From JANQPX01 sp041398025 (GTDB taxonomy: Bacteria > Pseudomonadota > Alphaproteobacteria > Geminicoccales > Geminicoccaceae): DNA of 64,000 bases. Made by a program: the position numbers and the translations under genes. Below, one piece after another: positions 33,888 to 41,948 of the stretch (position 1 is its first letter; each line of letters starts with the position of its first letter). Under the pieces are notes generated by a model that saw only the letters and a list, made by a program, of their open reading frames with translations, searched no databases and was not told where the DNA came from. The stretch covers positions 310,001-374,000 of the forward strand of contig JAWKVM010000008.1 in the NCBI GenBank assembly GCA_041398025.1. Reading direction: 5' to 3'.

Positions 33888-35240
33888 ATGGCACTGCCTG
33901 AAGGGGTTCGTTACGTCATCATCGGGGCCGGCATCCACGGCCTCAGCACCGCTTATCACCTGGCCCTGCAGCTCCGACTGACGGGCAAAGGCTCCGGCGC
34001 CGACGTGCTGGTGATCGACAAGACCGGCATCGCGGCGGGCGCTTCCGGCATCGCCTGCGGCGTGGTCAGGAACAACTACTACCAGCCCGCCATGCGCGAG
34101 CTGATGGCCCATTCGGTCGAGGTCTGGGAGCGCGACCCCAAGGCCTACAGCTACAACCCCGTCGGCTACATGCAGATCAGCCCGGAGAGCATGCGCGCGC
34201 AGGTCGGCGAGATCTTCTCGCAGCAGCAGGCGATCGGCTATGAAAGCGTGTTCATCGAAGGCGCTGCCGAGTCCGACGCCTATATGAAAAACATGTTCTC
34301 CGACTGGCAGGCCAAGGAGATCACCTCGGTCCTGCACGAGAAGAAGGGCGGCTACGCCAACAACACCAAGTCGATCTACGGCCTCGCCGACAAGGCCGAG
34401 AGCGAGGGCGTGCGCATCCTCACCGGCCTCAAGGTCACCGGCTTCGAGCGGGCAAGCGGGGCGAGTGGCTCGCCCGCCGTAACGTCAGTCGTGACCGAGC
34501 GCGGCACGATCAAATGCGACGAGGTCGTGGTCGCCGTCGGTCCCTGGGTCAACCAGGTCTGGTCGATGCTCGACTTGCCGAAGACCGTCTCGATCAAGGG
34601 CAAGGACGGCTCGGTCCATGACGGCGTGCCGATGTGGGTCTACTGGTCCCTCCAGGAGGGGACGCTCGGGGTCGACCCGAATTTCCAGAAGACCGATGAC
34701 GGCCACATGCCGCCGGTGATCCATGTCGACAGCAACGCGCCGCTGTATTCGGACGTCGACGGCTCGCTGATCACGGATCGGATGTGGGGCATCTACTACA
34801 AGCCCGACTTCAATTTCGGCGGCGTCCAGGGCGGTGCCGTGCCGCATCGGGTGACGACGCCCGTGGACGAGGTCGCGGTCGACCCCTATGGCCCGGACAG
34901 CCCCGAATTCGTCGTCGACGACGCGTTCGCCCATATGTGGTGCTCGGCGCTGGCCCACTGCCAGAAGCGCTTCGAAGGCACCATCGGAAAATACAAGAAA
35001 GAACCGTCCGGCGGCATCGGCTGCTTCACTCCGGACAGCTTTCCAGTGTTCGACCGCTTCTGCCAGAACGTCTACGTCATCGCCGACAGCAATCACGGCT
35101 ACAAGATGATCGGCGTCGGTGAGCTGGTTGCGAACGAGATCATGGATCAGCCGTCCGAGCTGCTGCGGCCGTTCCGTTTCAGCCGCTACGCGGAAGGTAA
35201 GCTGCATCCGGTATCGAATAGCCCCTACCCATGGTCTTGA
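33888..35240 (+). CDS. FAD-dependent oxidoreductase (DAO family), 450 aa
   Basis: An N-terminal FAD-binding motif (YVIIGAGIHGLSTAYHLA) and a C-terminal segment (VYVIADSNHGYKMIGVGELVANEIM) are typical of the DAO/SoxB-like family that oxidises amines or amino acids at the C-N bond. A strong GGAGGAGAG precedes the ATG at 33888. It is the first gene of the plus-strand cluster with gmaS and mgsABC, 118 bases ahead of gmaS. It may act on N-methylated amino acids or be a paralogue of the N-methylglutamate dehydrogenase beta subunit; the substrate cannot be read from sequence. Confidence 0.8.
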   Translation: MALPEGVRYVIIGAGIHGLSTAYHLALQLRLTGKGSGADVLVIDKTGIAAGASGIACGVVRNNYYQPAMRELMAHSVEVWERDPKAYSYNPVGYMQISPESMRAQVGEIFSQQQAIGYESVFIEGAAESDAYMKNMFSDWQAKEITSVLHEKKGGYANNTKSIYGLADKAESEGVRILTGLKVTGFERASGASGSPAVTSVVTERGTIKCDEVVVAVGPWVNQVWSMLDLPKTVSIKGKDGSVHDGVPMWVYWSLQEGTLGVDPNFQKTDDGHMPPVIHVDSNAPLYSDVDGSLITDRMWGIYYKPDFNFGGVQGGAVPHRVTTPVDEVAVDPYGPDSPEFVVDDAFAHMWCSALAHCQKRFEGTIGKYKKEPSGGIGCFTPDSFPVFDRFCQNVYVIADSNHGYKMIGVGELVANEIMDQPSELLRPFRFSRYAEGKLHPVSNSPYPWS

Positions 35241-35358
35241 GCGGCGACGCGCCGGCCGCGACGCGTGGCGGCGTTGACTTCATGGATGGGTATGCGGGCA
35301 GGATGATGGACGGCCGGTGAAACCGGCAATGTGAAAGAAAACAAACCGGGAGAAAACG

Positions 35359-36831
35359 ATGGCCACCGATCTTGAAGCCCATGTCGAGGCCAAGGGCCGG
35401 GCGGAACTGGTGAAGCAGGTCCGGGAAAAGATCAACGAGCTCGGCATCACCTACATCTATTACCAGTTCATCTCGGTGACCGGCCGTATCGTCGGCAAGG
35501 GCATCCCGGCGGACCACTGGGAGCGCACCGCGGAGAAGGGCTTCCAGCTCGTCTACGGCGCCACCGCCAACCTCTTCATCGACCGCCACAGCAACTATAT
35601 CGGCTACGGCCCGGAAGCCTCCGAGCTGGTCGGCATCCCGGACCCGGAAACCTTCGTGCAGCTTCCCTGGGACAAGCGCGTGGCGCGGGTTTTCTGCACC
35701 TGCTTTCGGAACCGGGAAGAGGACGAGAACCCGGGCGGGCATCTGACCTCGGACTGCCGCGGCAACCTCAGGATTTTTCACAACGAATTCAAAGAAAAAC
35801 ATGGCATGGAGCTGCGCGCCGGCACCGAGCCGGAGATGATGTGGCTGACCAAGGACGAGGCCGGCACGCCGACCGGCGGCTTTTCCAAGCCCTATTGCTA
35901 TCACATCGATCAGTTCGAGAGCCTGCGCCCGGTCTTCATGAAGGTGATCGAATATAGCCGCGCCATGGGCATCGACATCATCCAGGGCGATCACGAGGAC
36001 GCACCCGGCCAGCTCGAGCTGAATTTTTCGTTCGACGACGTGCTCAGAAATGCCGACCGGCTCGCCACCTATCGCCAGATCTGCGCCCAGGTCGCACGCG
36101 AAAACAACCTCATCGCCTGCTTCATGTCGAAGCCGTTCATGGGCGTGTCGGCGTCCGGCTGCCACCACAACATCTCGCTCTGGTCCGGCGGCGAGGACAA
36201 GGTCAACCAGCTCGGCAATGCTCCGATCCCCGGCATGGAGGGCGGCTTCACCTATCGCGTCGGCGGCGAGAACCACTTCATGCCGGACGACGCCCACCAC
36301 GCCAAGAAGCCGGGCCCGGTCGGGCTGAACTGCATCGGCGGCGTGATCGACCACCTCCCTGCCCTGACCGCGATCGGCTGCTCGACCGTGAACTCCTATC
36401 GCCGGCTCTGGGATCAGGGCTTCTGGGCGCCGGTCTATGCCGACTGGGGCTATCAGAACCGCACCTGCGGCCTGCGCGTCTCCGCACCCGGGCGATTCGA
36501 GTATCGCGCGGTCGACAGCATGGTGAACCCGTATCTCCTGGGCGGTGCGATCCTGAAGGCATTCGACGATGGCATCGACAGAAAACTCGATCCGGGCGAG
36601 CCGGAGAGCCGCAACATCTACGAGGCGATGAAGGGCGGCAAGGAGGTCAACAAGCTGCCGCTCACCCTCGGCGAGGCGCTGCACCGGCTTGAGCATGACG
36701 AGGTGATCAAGTCCTCCATGCCGGACGAAATGTACAAGGTCTACACCCACTACAAGGGTGACGAGTGGGCAAAGTTCAACGCCACCGTCACCGACTGGGA
36801 TGTCGAGATGTACTTGGACTGTCTGCCTTGA
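35359..36831 (+). CDS. gmaS: Gamma-glutamylmethylamide synthetase (type III glutamine synthetase-like)
   Basis: The protein is related to glutamine synthetase. The C-terminal catalytic domain has GDHEDAPGQLELNF (metal and substrate-binding glutamates), GCHHNISLWSGGEDK and NRTCGLRVSAPGRFEYRAVDS. GmaS joins methylamine to glutamate with ATP, making gamma-glutamylmethylamide, the first step of the indirect methylamine pathway. It is followed by mgsABC, which makes N-methylglutamate from that product, so GmaS is more likely than a plain glutamine synthetase (GlnT). A GGGAGAAAACG Shine-Dalgarno region precedes the ATG at 35359. 490 residues. A strong hairpin lies between this gene and mgsA. Confidence 0.85.
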   Translation: MATDLEAHVEAKGRAELVKQVREKINELGITYIYYQFISVTGRIVGKGIPADHWERTAEKGFQLVYGATANLFIDRHSNYIGYGPEASELVGIPDPETFVQLPWDKRVARVFCTCFRNREEDENPGGHLTSDCRGNLRIFHNEFKEKHGMELRAGTEPEMMWLTKDEAGTPTGGFSKPYCYHIDQFESLRPVFMKVIEYSRAMGIDIIQGDHEDAPGQLELNFSFDDVLRNADRLATYRQICAQVARENNLIACFMSKPFMGVSASGCHHNISLWSGGEDKVNQLGNAPIPGMEGGFTYRVGGENHFMPDDAHHAKKPGPVGLNCIGGVIDHLPALTAIGCSTVNSYRRLWDQGFWAPVYADWGYQNRTCGLRVSAPGRFEYRAVDSMVNPYLLGGAILKAFDDGIDRKLDPGEPESRNIYEAMKGGKEVNKLPLTLGEALHRLEHDEVIKSSMPDEMYKVYTHYKGDEWAKFNATVTDWDVEMYLDCLP

Positions 36832-36853
36832 TCTAGAGGCGCACCGGCCTGAT

Positions 36854-36905
36854 CCCCGCCCAACCACCCGATATTGTCGGGCACGCTGCGGGTGGTTGGG
36901 CGGGG
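36854..36905 (+). terminator. 17-bp perfect hairpin between gmaS and mgsA
   Basis: CCCCGCCCAACCACCCG (36854-36870) and its exact reverse complement (36889-36905) flank an 18-base loop. The stem starts 22 bases after the gmaS stop and ends 39 bases before the mgsA start. No T-tract follows, so it is either a weak terminator, an mRNA processing/stability element, or a regulatory structure for mgsABC. Confidence 0.7.
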
Positions 36906-36944
36906 AAGCGGGCGGAACGGGACGCGACGAAGGAGCAAACGCGA

Positions 36945-37889
36945 ATGTGCGGAATTGCAGGACTGATCCACCGCGGCAAGAGCGGGGCGATCGGCAAGGA
37001 AATGACCGCGATGCTGCAAAGCCTGAAGCATCGCGGCCCTGATAGCACCGGCTTCGCCCTCTACGGCAAGCCGGACAAGGACCCGAAGACCTATGTGATG
37101 CGCTTCAAGGTGGCCGAGCAGGAGGACATGAAGCACGGCTTCGACATCCACCAGCAGGTCAAGGCGCGGCGCGCCGAGGTCGACAAGCGCCTGAAGGAGT
37201 TCGGCGCCAAGGTGCTGAAGAAGGACGAGGCGACCGAGTACGCCTTCCGTTATTTTTTCAGCTATGACGGCGATCTCAGACGGCTGATCGACTACATCGA
37301 GGACATCGACGGCGCGGAGACGCTGTCGGTCGGTCAGGCCCTCGAGCTGGTCAAGGACCTCGGCGACGCCGGCAAGGTAGCGAACGACTACAAACTCAAA
37401 AAAATCAAGGGGACGCATGGGATCGGCCATACGCGCATGGCGACCGAGTCGGACGTCGACATCCGGTCCGCCCATCCCTACTGGGCCTATCCGTTCAGCG
37501 ACGTCGCCGTCGTGCACAACGGCCAGCTCACCAACTATTGGGGCATGAGGCGCGCGATGGAACGGCGCGGCCATCGCTTCATGTCCAACTGCGACAGCGA
37601 GCTGATCGCGGTCTATCTCGCCGATGCCATGGATCGCGGCGAGGATCTGGAGGGCGCGATGAAGCGCTCGATCGACGAGCTCGACGGCGTCTTCACCTAT
37701 CTGGTCGCGACCGCGGACAGCCTCGGCATGGCCAAGGACGTGATGGCGGCGAAGCCGATGGTGCTCTACGAGAGCGACGATTTTATTGCACTTGCCTCCG
37801 AGGAAGTCGCGATCCGCAGCGTCTTTCCGCATGAAATCGACACCCACGACCCATACGAGGGGGAGGTCCGAGTATGGACGAACAAGTGA
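36945..37889 (+). CDS. mgsA: N-methylglutamate synthase subunit A (class II glutamine amidotransferase)
   Basis: The protein begins MCGIAGLIHRG, so the N-terminal nucleophile Cys (residue 2 before Met removal) is present, with RGPDSTGFALYG, GIGHTRMATESDVD and NGQLTNYWGMR typical of class II amidotransferases. An insertion of about 90 residues (roughly 60-150) is characteristic of the MgsA-type rather than GltB or GlmS. It works with MgsB and MgsC to release methylamine from gamma-glutamylmethylamide and add it to 2-oxoglutarate-derived units, producing N-methylglutamate. mgsB starts 16 bases before its stop, so translation is coupled. Confidence 0.85.
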   Translation: MCGIAGLIHRGKSGAIGKEMTAMLQSLKHRGPDSTGFALYGKPDKDPKTYVMRFKVAEQEDMKHGFDIHQQVKARRAEVDKRLKEFGAKVLKKDEATEYAFRYFFSYDGDLRRLIDYIEDIDGAETLSVGQALELVKDLGDAGKVANDYKLKKIKGTHGIGHTRMATESDVDIRSAHPYWAYPFSDVAVVHNGQLTNYWGMRRAMERRGHRFMSNCDSELIAVYLADAMDRGEDLEGAMKRSIDELDGVFTYLVATADSLGMAKDVMAAKPMVLYESDDFIALASEEVAIRSVFPHEIDTHDPYEGEVRVWTNK

Positions 37890-38722
37890 AGGCGGAGGAC
37901 ACCTCCTTCGAGATGGGGATGCATACCGAGCAGCTTGCCGGCCGCACCCAGCAGATGTTCTTCACGCCGGAAGAGGGCGAGAATTTCCTCTATCCGGACG
38001 GACCAGATCTCGACTTCAACAAGCGTACCGAGTTCGATGCCGCCAAGCTCGACGCCAAGAGCGTCAACAAGAAAATTCGCGAGCTGGCGAAAGAGGGCTA
38101 CGGCACCATCGTCGTCAAGAATCCGGGCGCCAAGCACTCGCTCGGGGTCGGCATCCTGCATCGCCTGCGCCTGCATTTCGAGGGTTCGCTCGGCTATTTC
38201 GGCTGCGGGCTGGTGGATGGGCCGAACATCCGCATCAAGGGCCGGGTCGGCTGGTCCTGCGCCGAGAACATGATGGCCGGCGTCGTGGTGATCGAGAAGA
38301 ACGCGGGTTCGACCTTCGGGGCGGCGATCCGCGGCGGCGATCTGGTGTGCATGGGCGATGTCGGCTCGCGCACCGGGATCGACCAGAAGGGCGGCACGAT
38401 CATCGTCGGCGGGCGCACCGGCGCCTTTTCCGGCTTCATGATGCAGCGCGGGCGCATGGTGATCTGCGGCGATGCCGGCCCCAATCTCGGGGACAGCATG
38501 TATGACGGCACCATCTTCGTCGGCGGCAAGATCGCATCCCTCGGCGTGGATGCGGTCGAGGCGGAGCTGACCGATCTCGACAAAGCCTGGCTCGAGCGGA
38601 AGCTCAGGCCCTACGCGCTGAAGCCGAAAGGCGGCATCGGCAAGTTCAAAAAAATCGTCGCGGGCAAGCAACTCTGGAACTACGACAATCTCGAGCCCAC
38701 CGAGAAGAAGCTGGTGCTCTAG
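37874..38722 (+). CDS. mgsB: N-methylglutamate synthase subunit B (GXGXG-type)
   Basis: The protein matches the C-terminal GXGXG beta-helix domain of glutamate synthase large subunit: SLGVGILHRLRLHFEGSLGYFGCGLV, RVGWSCAENMMAGVVVIEKNAG and GRTGAFSGFMMQRGRMVICGDAG (pieces shown: GYFGCGLVDGPNIRIKGR; RTGIDQKGGTIIVGGR). It acts as structural subunit of the MgsABC complex. The ATG at 37874 lies inside the end of mgsA (16-base overlap). 282 residues, normal for the family. Confidence 0.85.
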   Translation: MDEQVKAEDTSFEMGMHTEQLAGRTQQMFFTPEEGENFLYPDGPDLDFNKRTEFDAAKLDAKSVNKKIRELAKEGYGTIVVKNPGAKHSLGVGILHRLRLHFEGSLGYFGCGLVDGPNIRIKGRVGWSCAENMMAGVVVIEKNAGSTFGAAIRGGDLVCMGDVGSRTGIDQKGGTIIVGGRTGAFSGFMMQRGRMVICGDAGPNLGDSMYDGTIFVGGKIASLGVDAVEAELTDLDKAWLERKLRPYALKPKGGIGKFKKIVAGKQLWNYDNLEPTEKKLVL

Positions 38723-38736
38723 GGGAGGCGGACGAC

Positions 38737-40125
38737 ATGGCCACACGCAGAATTCACGAGGCGCCGCCCGAAAGCGAAGCGCCAGCGAAAAAGCCGAAGC
38801 GCGATACCCATCGGCTGGGGAACAGCTTCATGTTCCCGCCGCATGTGATCGACGACATCCACATCAAGTCCGAACTCGGCCGCTACCGCATGCGCGGCTT
38901 CTCGCTGTTCAAGAAGATCCCGAGCTGGGACGACCTGACCTTCCTCCCCGGCACGCTGACCCGCTTCGTGATCGAGGGCTACCGCGAGAAGTGCCTCACC
39001 AAGACCGTGCTCGGACCGCGTGCGAAAAGACCGCTGGAACTGGACATTCCCGTCTACATCACCGGCATGAGCTTCGGAGCACTCTCCTACGAGGCCAAGA
39101 TCGCGCTCGCGCGCGGCGCCACCATGGCCGGCACGGCGACCTGCTCCGGCGAAGGCGGCATGATCCCGGACGAGCGGCGTTTTTCCTCCAAATGGTTCTA
39201 CCAGTGCATCCAGAGCCGCTACGGCTTCAACCCACATCATCTGCGTCTCGCCGATGCCTGCGAGTTCTTCATCGGCCAGGGCTGCAAGGTCGGCCTGGGC
39301 GGCCATCTGATGGGCCAGAAGGTCACCGACCAGGTCGCCGAGATGCGCTCGCTGCCGGCCGGCATCGACCAGCGCTCCCCTGCCCGCCACCCGGACTGGC
39401 TGGGGCCGGACGACCTCGCCCTCAAGATCGAGGAGATCCGCGAAGCGACCAACTGGGAGATCCCGATCCAGCTCAAGCTGGGTGCCGCGCGCGTCTATGA
39501 CGATGTCAGGATGGCGGCGAAGACCGACCCCGACATGATCTATATCGACGGTATGGAAGGCGGCACGGGCGCGGGCCCGCATCTGGCGACCGAGGAGACC
39601 GGGGTGCCCGGCATCGCCGCGATCCGCCAGGCGCGAAAGGCGCTCGACGACGTCGGCAAGACCGGCGAGATTTCCTTGATCTACGCAGGCGGCATCAGGA
39701 ACGGCGGCGACGTCGCCAAGGCGCTTGCGCTCGGCGCCGACGCTGTTGCCATCGGCCATTCCTCGCTCATGGCCCTCAACTGCAACAAGGACATCCCCGA
39801 GGCCGACTTCGAGGCGGAGATGGGGGTCGAGGCCGGCTACTGCTATCATTGCCACACCGGCCGCTGCCCGGTCGGCGTCGCCACCCAGGACCCGGTGCTG
39901 AGAGCACGTCTTGATCCCGATGCCGCAGCGGAGCGTGTGTACAACTTCCTCCACTGCCTCGCCATCGAATGCCAGATGATGGCGCGCGCCTGCGGCAAGA
40001 CCAATGTTCACTCCCTGGAGCCGGAGGACCTCGCGGCGCTCACCATGGAGGCATCCGCCCTCGCCATGGTCCCGCTCGCCGGCTCGCAATACACCGTCGG
40101 CCGCCCCGACATGACCCGTTACTGA
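38737..40125 (+). CDS. mgsC: N-methylglutamate synthase subunit C (FMN glutamate-synthase domain)
   Basis: This is an FMN-dependent TIM-barrel subunit related to the glutamate synthase central domain: YITGMSFGALSYEAKIALARGATMAGT, GEGGMIPDERRFSS, IYIDGMEGGTGAGP and ISLIYAGGIRNGGDVAKALALGADAVAIG. Near the C-terminus CYHCHTGRCPVGVATQDP carries the Cys motif that binds the iron-sulfur cluster in the family. It forms the synthase site where methylamine is built into N-methylglutamate. It follows mgsB by 14 bases. 462 residues. Confidence 0.85.
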   Translation: MATRRIHEAPPESEAPAKKPKRDTHRLGNSFMFPPHVIDDIHIKSELGRYRMRGFSLFKKIPSWDDLTFLPGTLTRFVIEGYREKCLTKTVLGPRAKRPLELDIPVYITGMSFGALSYEAKIALARGATMAGTATCSGEGGMIPDERRFSSKWFYQCIQSRYGFNPHHLRLADACEFFIGQGCKVGLGGHLMGQKVTDQVAEMRSLPAGIDQRSPARHPDWLGPDDLALKIEEIREATNWEIPIQLKLGAARVYDDVRMAAKTDPDMIYIDGMEGGTGAGPHLATEETGVPGIAAIRQARKALDDVGKTGEISLIYAGGIRNGGDVAKALALGADAVAIGHSSLMALNCNKDIPEADFEAEMGVEAGYCYHCHTGRCPVGVATQDPVLRARLDPDAAAERVYNFLHCLAIECQMMARACGKTNVHSLEPEDLAALTMEASALAMVPLAGSQYTVGRPDMTRY

Positions 40126-40136
40126 GGAGGCACATC

Positions 40137-40622
40137 ATGGCCAAGGCGACGACGAAGAAGACGGCCGCCAAAAAGCCGGCATCCAAGGAGACAGCTCCCA
40201 AACCCGAGACGGAAAAACGGTCAAAGTCAACGCCGGCCGCGTCGGCCGACATTGATCATTTCTTGAAGGGGGATGGGCTGGACAGTGAGCGTGAGAAGAC
40301 GATCGGGCAGCATATCGGCTATCGCTACGACGTGAACCTGTTGCCGGACTATTCCAAGCTCACGCCGTTCCTGCAGAAATATATCGAGATGATGGGCTGG
40401 GACGACCTCAACTGGCTGGAGGATGTCCACATGGGCTACGAGGAGGGCCGCCCTGCGGTCTTCGATCGCAACATCAACGGCTGGGTCACGGTGCCGAAGG
40501 ACATCGCGCTCCCGGACAATCAGCAGGACCGCGACATGATCGCCCGCGAGCTGCTGATCAAGTTCCAGATGTCCCCCAAGCACCCTCTGTTCGAGCTCAA
40601 AAAAGCCTACGCCAAATTCTAG
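40137..40622 (+). CDS. Small conserved-looking protein at the end of the mgs cluster, 161 aa
   Basis: The N-terminus is a Lys/Ala-rich tail (MAKATTKKTAAKKPASKET), followed by a globular part with a Trp/Asp-rich core (YIEMMGWDDLNWLEDVHMGYEEGRP, shown in part: EMMGWDDLNWLEDVHMG). I do not recognise its family. GAGGAGG 7 bases upstream of the ATG at 40137, 11 bases past mgsC, strongly supports the start and its place in the mgs operon. A Lys/Ala-rich tail can bind nucleic acid or membranes, but that is only a possibility. A role in the N-methylglutamate pathway is inferred from position. Confidence 0.7.
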   Translation: MAKATTKKTAAKKPASKETAPKPETEKRSKSTPAASADIDHFLKGDGLDSEREKTIGQHIGYRYDVNLLPDYSKLTPFLQKYIEMMGWDDLNWLEDVHMGYEEGRPAVFDRNINGWVTVPKDIALPDNQQDRDMIARELLIKFQMSPKHPLFELKKAYAKF

Positions 40623-40637
40623 GTGGCGCGGCCACCT
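40621..40637 (+). terminator. Short hairpin at the mgs cluster end
   Basis: AGGTGGC (40621-40627) and GCCACCT (40631-40637) form a 7-bp stem with a 3-base loop, overlapping the stop of the small protein gene. There is no T-tract; a terminator role is plausible but unproven. Confidence 0.45.
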
Positions 40638-40742
40638 CGTTGACTTGCCGGAGTCTGGCGGGAGCGGGTGGCGATCACCCTGGCGGTGTCGTCACCTATG
40701 CCCGCAATTGAGGCTGATCGCTATCCGATGCAAGATCGATCG

Positions 40743-41318
40743 ATGAGCTTTCAACGCAACCACGAAGAGAGCACATCGCTGATGGACCGCCTGCGCCCGA
40801 TCGTCCTTTTCGTCGGCGCCATCTGGATCGTGTTTCTGCTCGATCTCGTCCTGCCGCTGGAACGGCTCGGCCTGGTGCCGCGCAGCTTGTCCGGGCTGAC
40901 CGGCATCGTCGCCATGCCGTTTCTTCATGGCAACCTCGCCCATCTGATCTCGAACACCCTGCCGCTGATCGTTTTGCTCGTCCTCATGGTGCTGAGCCGG
41001 GCCAGGCCCTGGTCAACCATGATCCTCCTGACCTTGATCTCGGGGGCGGCGCTCTGGCTGTTCGGCCGACCCGCGCTGCATATCGGCGCGAGCGGTCTGA
41101 TTTACGCTCTGATCGGCTTCCTGCTCGCAGCCGGTGTTCTCGAGCGCCGCCTGGTTCCGGGCCTCGTGGCGCTCTTCGTCGGGCTAGTCTACGGCAGCTC
41201 CATCCTTGGCGGGATCCAGCCGTGGCAGCAAGGCGTCTCCTGGGAAGGCCACCTGCTCGGACTGCTTGCCGGGGCGGCACTCGCCTGGGCGGATTTCGGC
41301 CCGAGCAGGCGCCGCTGA
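40743..41318 (+). CDS. Rhomboid-family intramembrane serine protease
   Basis: About six transmembrane helices are present. The catalytic Ser is in GASGLIYALIG and the catalytic His in SWEGHLLGLLAGAALAW, and HGNLAHLISNTLPL is the conserved HxN region of the family. The enzyme cleaves substrates inside the membrane; the target is unknown. The start is uncertain: ATG at 40743, ATG at 40782 (better Shine-Dalgarno spacing) or GTG at 40668 are all in frame. About 191 residues from 40743, which still contains all helices. Confidence 0.8.
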   Translation: MSFQRNHEESTSLMDRLRPIVLFVGAIWIVFLLDLVLPLERLGLVPRSLSGLTGIVAMPFLHGNLAHLISNTLPLIVLLVLMVLSRARPWSTMILLTLISGAALWLFGRPALHIGASGLIYALIGFLLAAGVLERRLVPGLVALFVGLVYGSSILGGIQPWQQGVSWEGHLLGLLAGAALAWADFGPSRRR

Positions 41319-41535
41319 CGCATCGCGATGCTCGCAACGACATCGAGGACCAGGCGGTTCAGGGACACCGTCGTGGTTTCGACGAGTGATCCAGGAAGAA
41401 ATGCCCAAAACTCCAGGCGGCAGGCCCCTCTCGGATCGCTGAAGCCTTTACGTTTTTTCGCGTGAATTAAGCAAAAAATAACCTGCGTATTTTACCCTTG
41501 CCCAAGATATCGCAATTCCAGGCCGAAGAGATCGC

Positions 41536-41919
41536 ATGGCGTCAAAGCGAGGTTCCGGCATTGCAGCGCTGCTTTCGCTCGCTGCTGCCATCATTCTTTC
41601 CCTGGCGGGCATGATGGAGGCGTGGGGTCCCGGCTTGGAGACCACCGTCCTCGAGCCGCGCCTGGAGCGAGCGTGCTACCGCGAAATCCGGAAGAGATCC
41701 CCTCTCGGCCATCGCGAGCTCAGGACGTTCGCGTATGATCTGGTGGGGTTGAAGCTTGGCGTCGCGACCGGCGGCCTGAAGTCCGAACTCAGACCAGGGC
41801 GCTGGTCCTCGGTCAACTGGGAATGCCGTATCCACCCGACGTCCGGCGAGATCATCCGCGTGCAGTTCTCCTGGCCACAGGGAAGCACCAGGCTAGGCGC
41901 CATATCCGCGGCAATCTGA
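41536..41919 (+). CDS. Small membrane-anchored or exported protein, 127 aa
   Basis: The N-terminus has a signal-anchor (AALLSLAAAIILSLAGM, residues about 10-27), and the remainder is a Cys-containing, Arg-rich region (RACYREIRKRSPLG; WECRIHPTSGE) with two Cys that could pair. I do not recognise a family. The upstream AT-rich stretch at 41460-41530 may hold its promoter. It is convergent with the MscS-type gene (ends 30 bases apart). Confidence 0.6.
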   Translation: MASKRGSGIAALLSLAAAIILSLAGMMEAWGPGLETTVLEPRLERACYREIRKRSPLGHRELRTFAYDLVGLKLGVATGGLKSELRPGRWSSVNWECRIHPTSGEIIRVQFSWPQGSTRLGAISAAI

Positions 41920-41948
41920 GCCTGACCACGCCGCTGAATGGTCGCTCG

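Noticed and set aside
35179..36867. 562-codon minus-strand frame opposite gmaS
   Set aside because: Shadow of the gmaS frame in GC-rich DNA; no domain and no Shine-Dalgarno.
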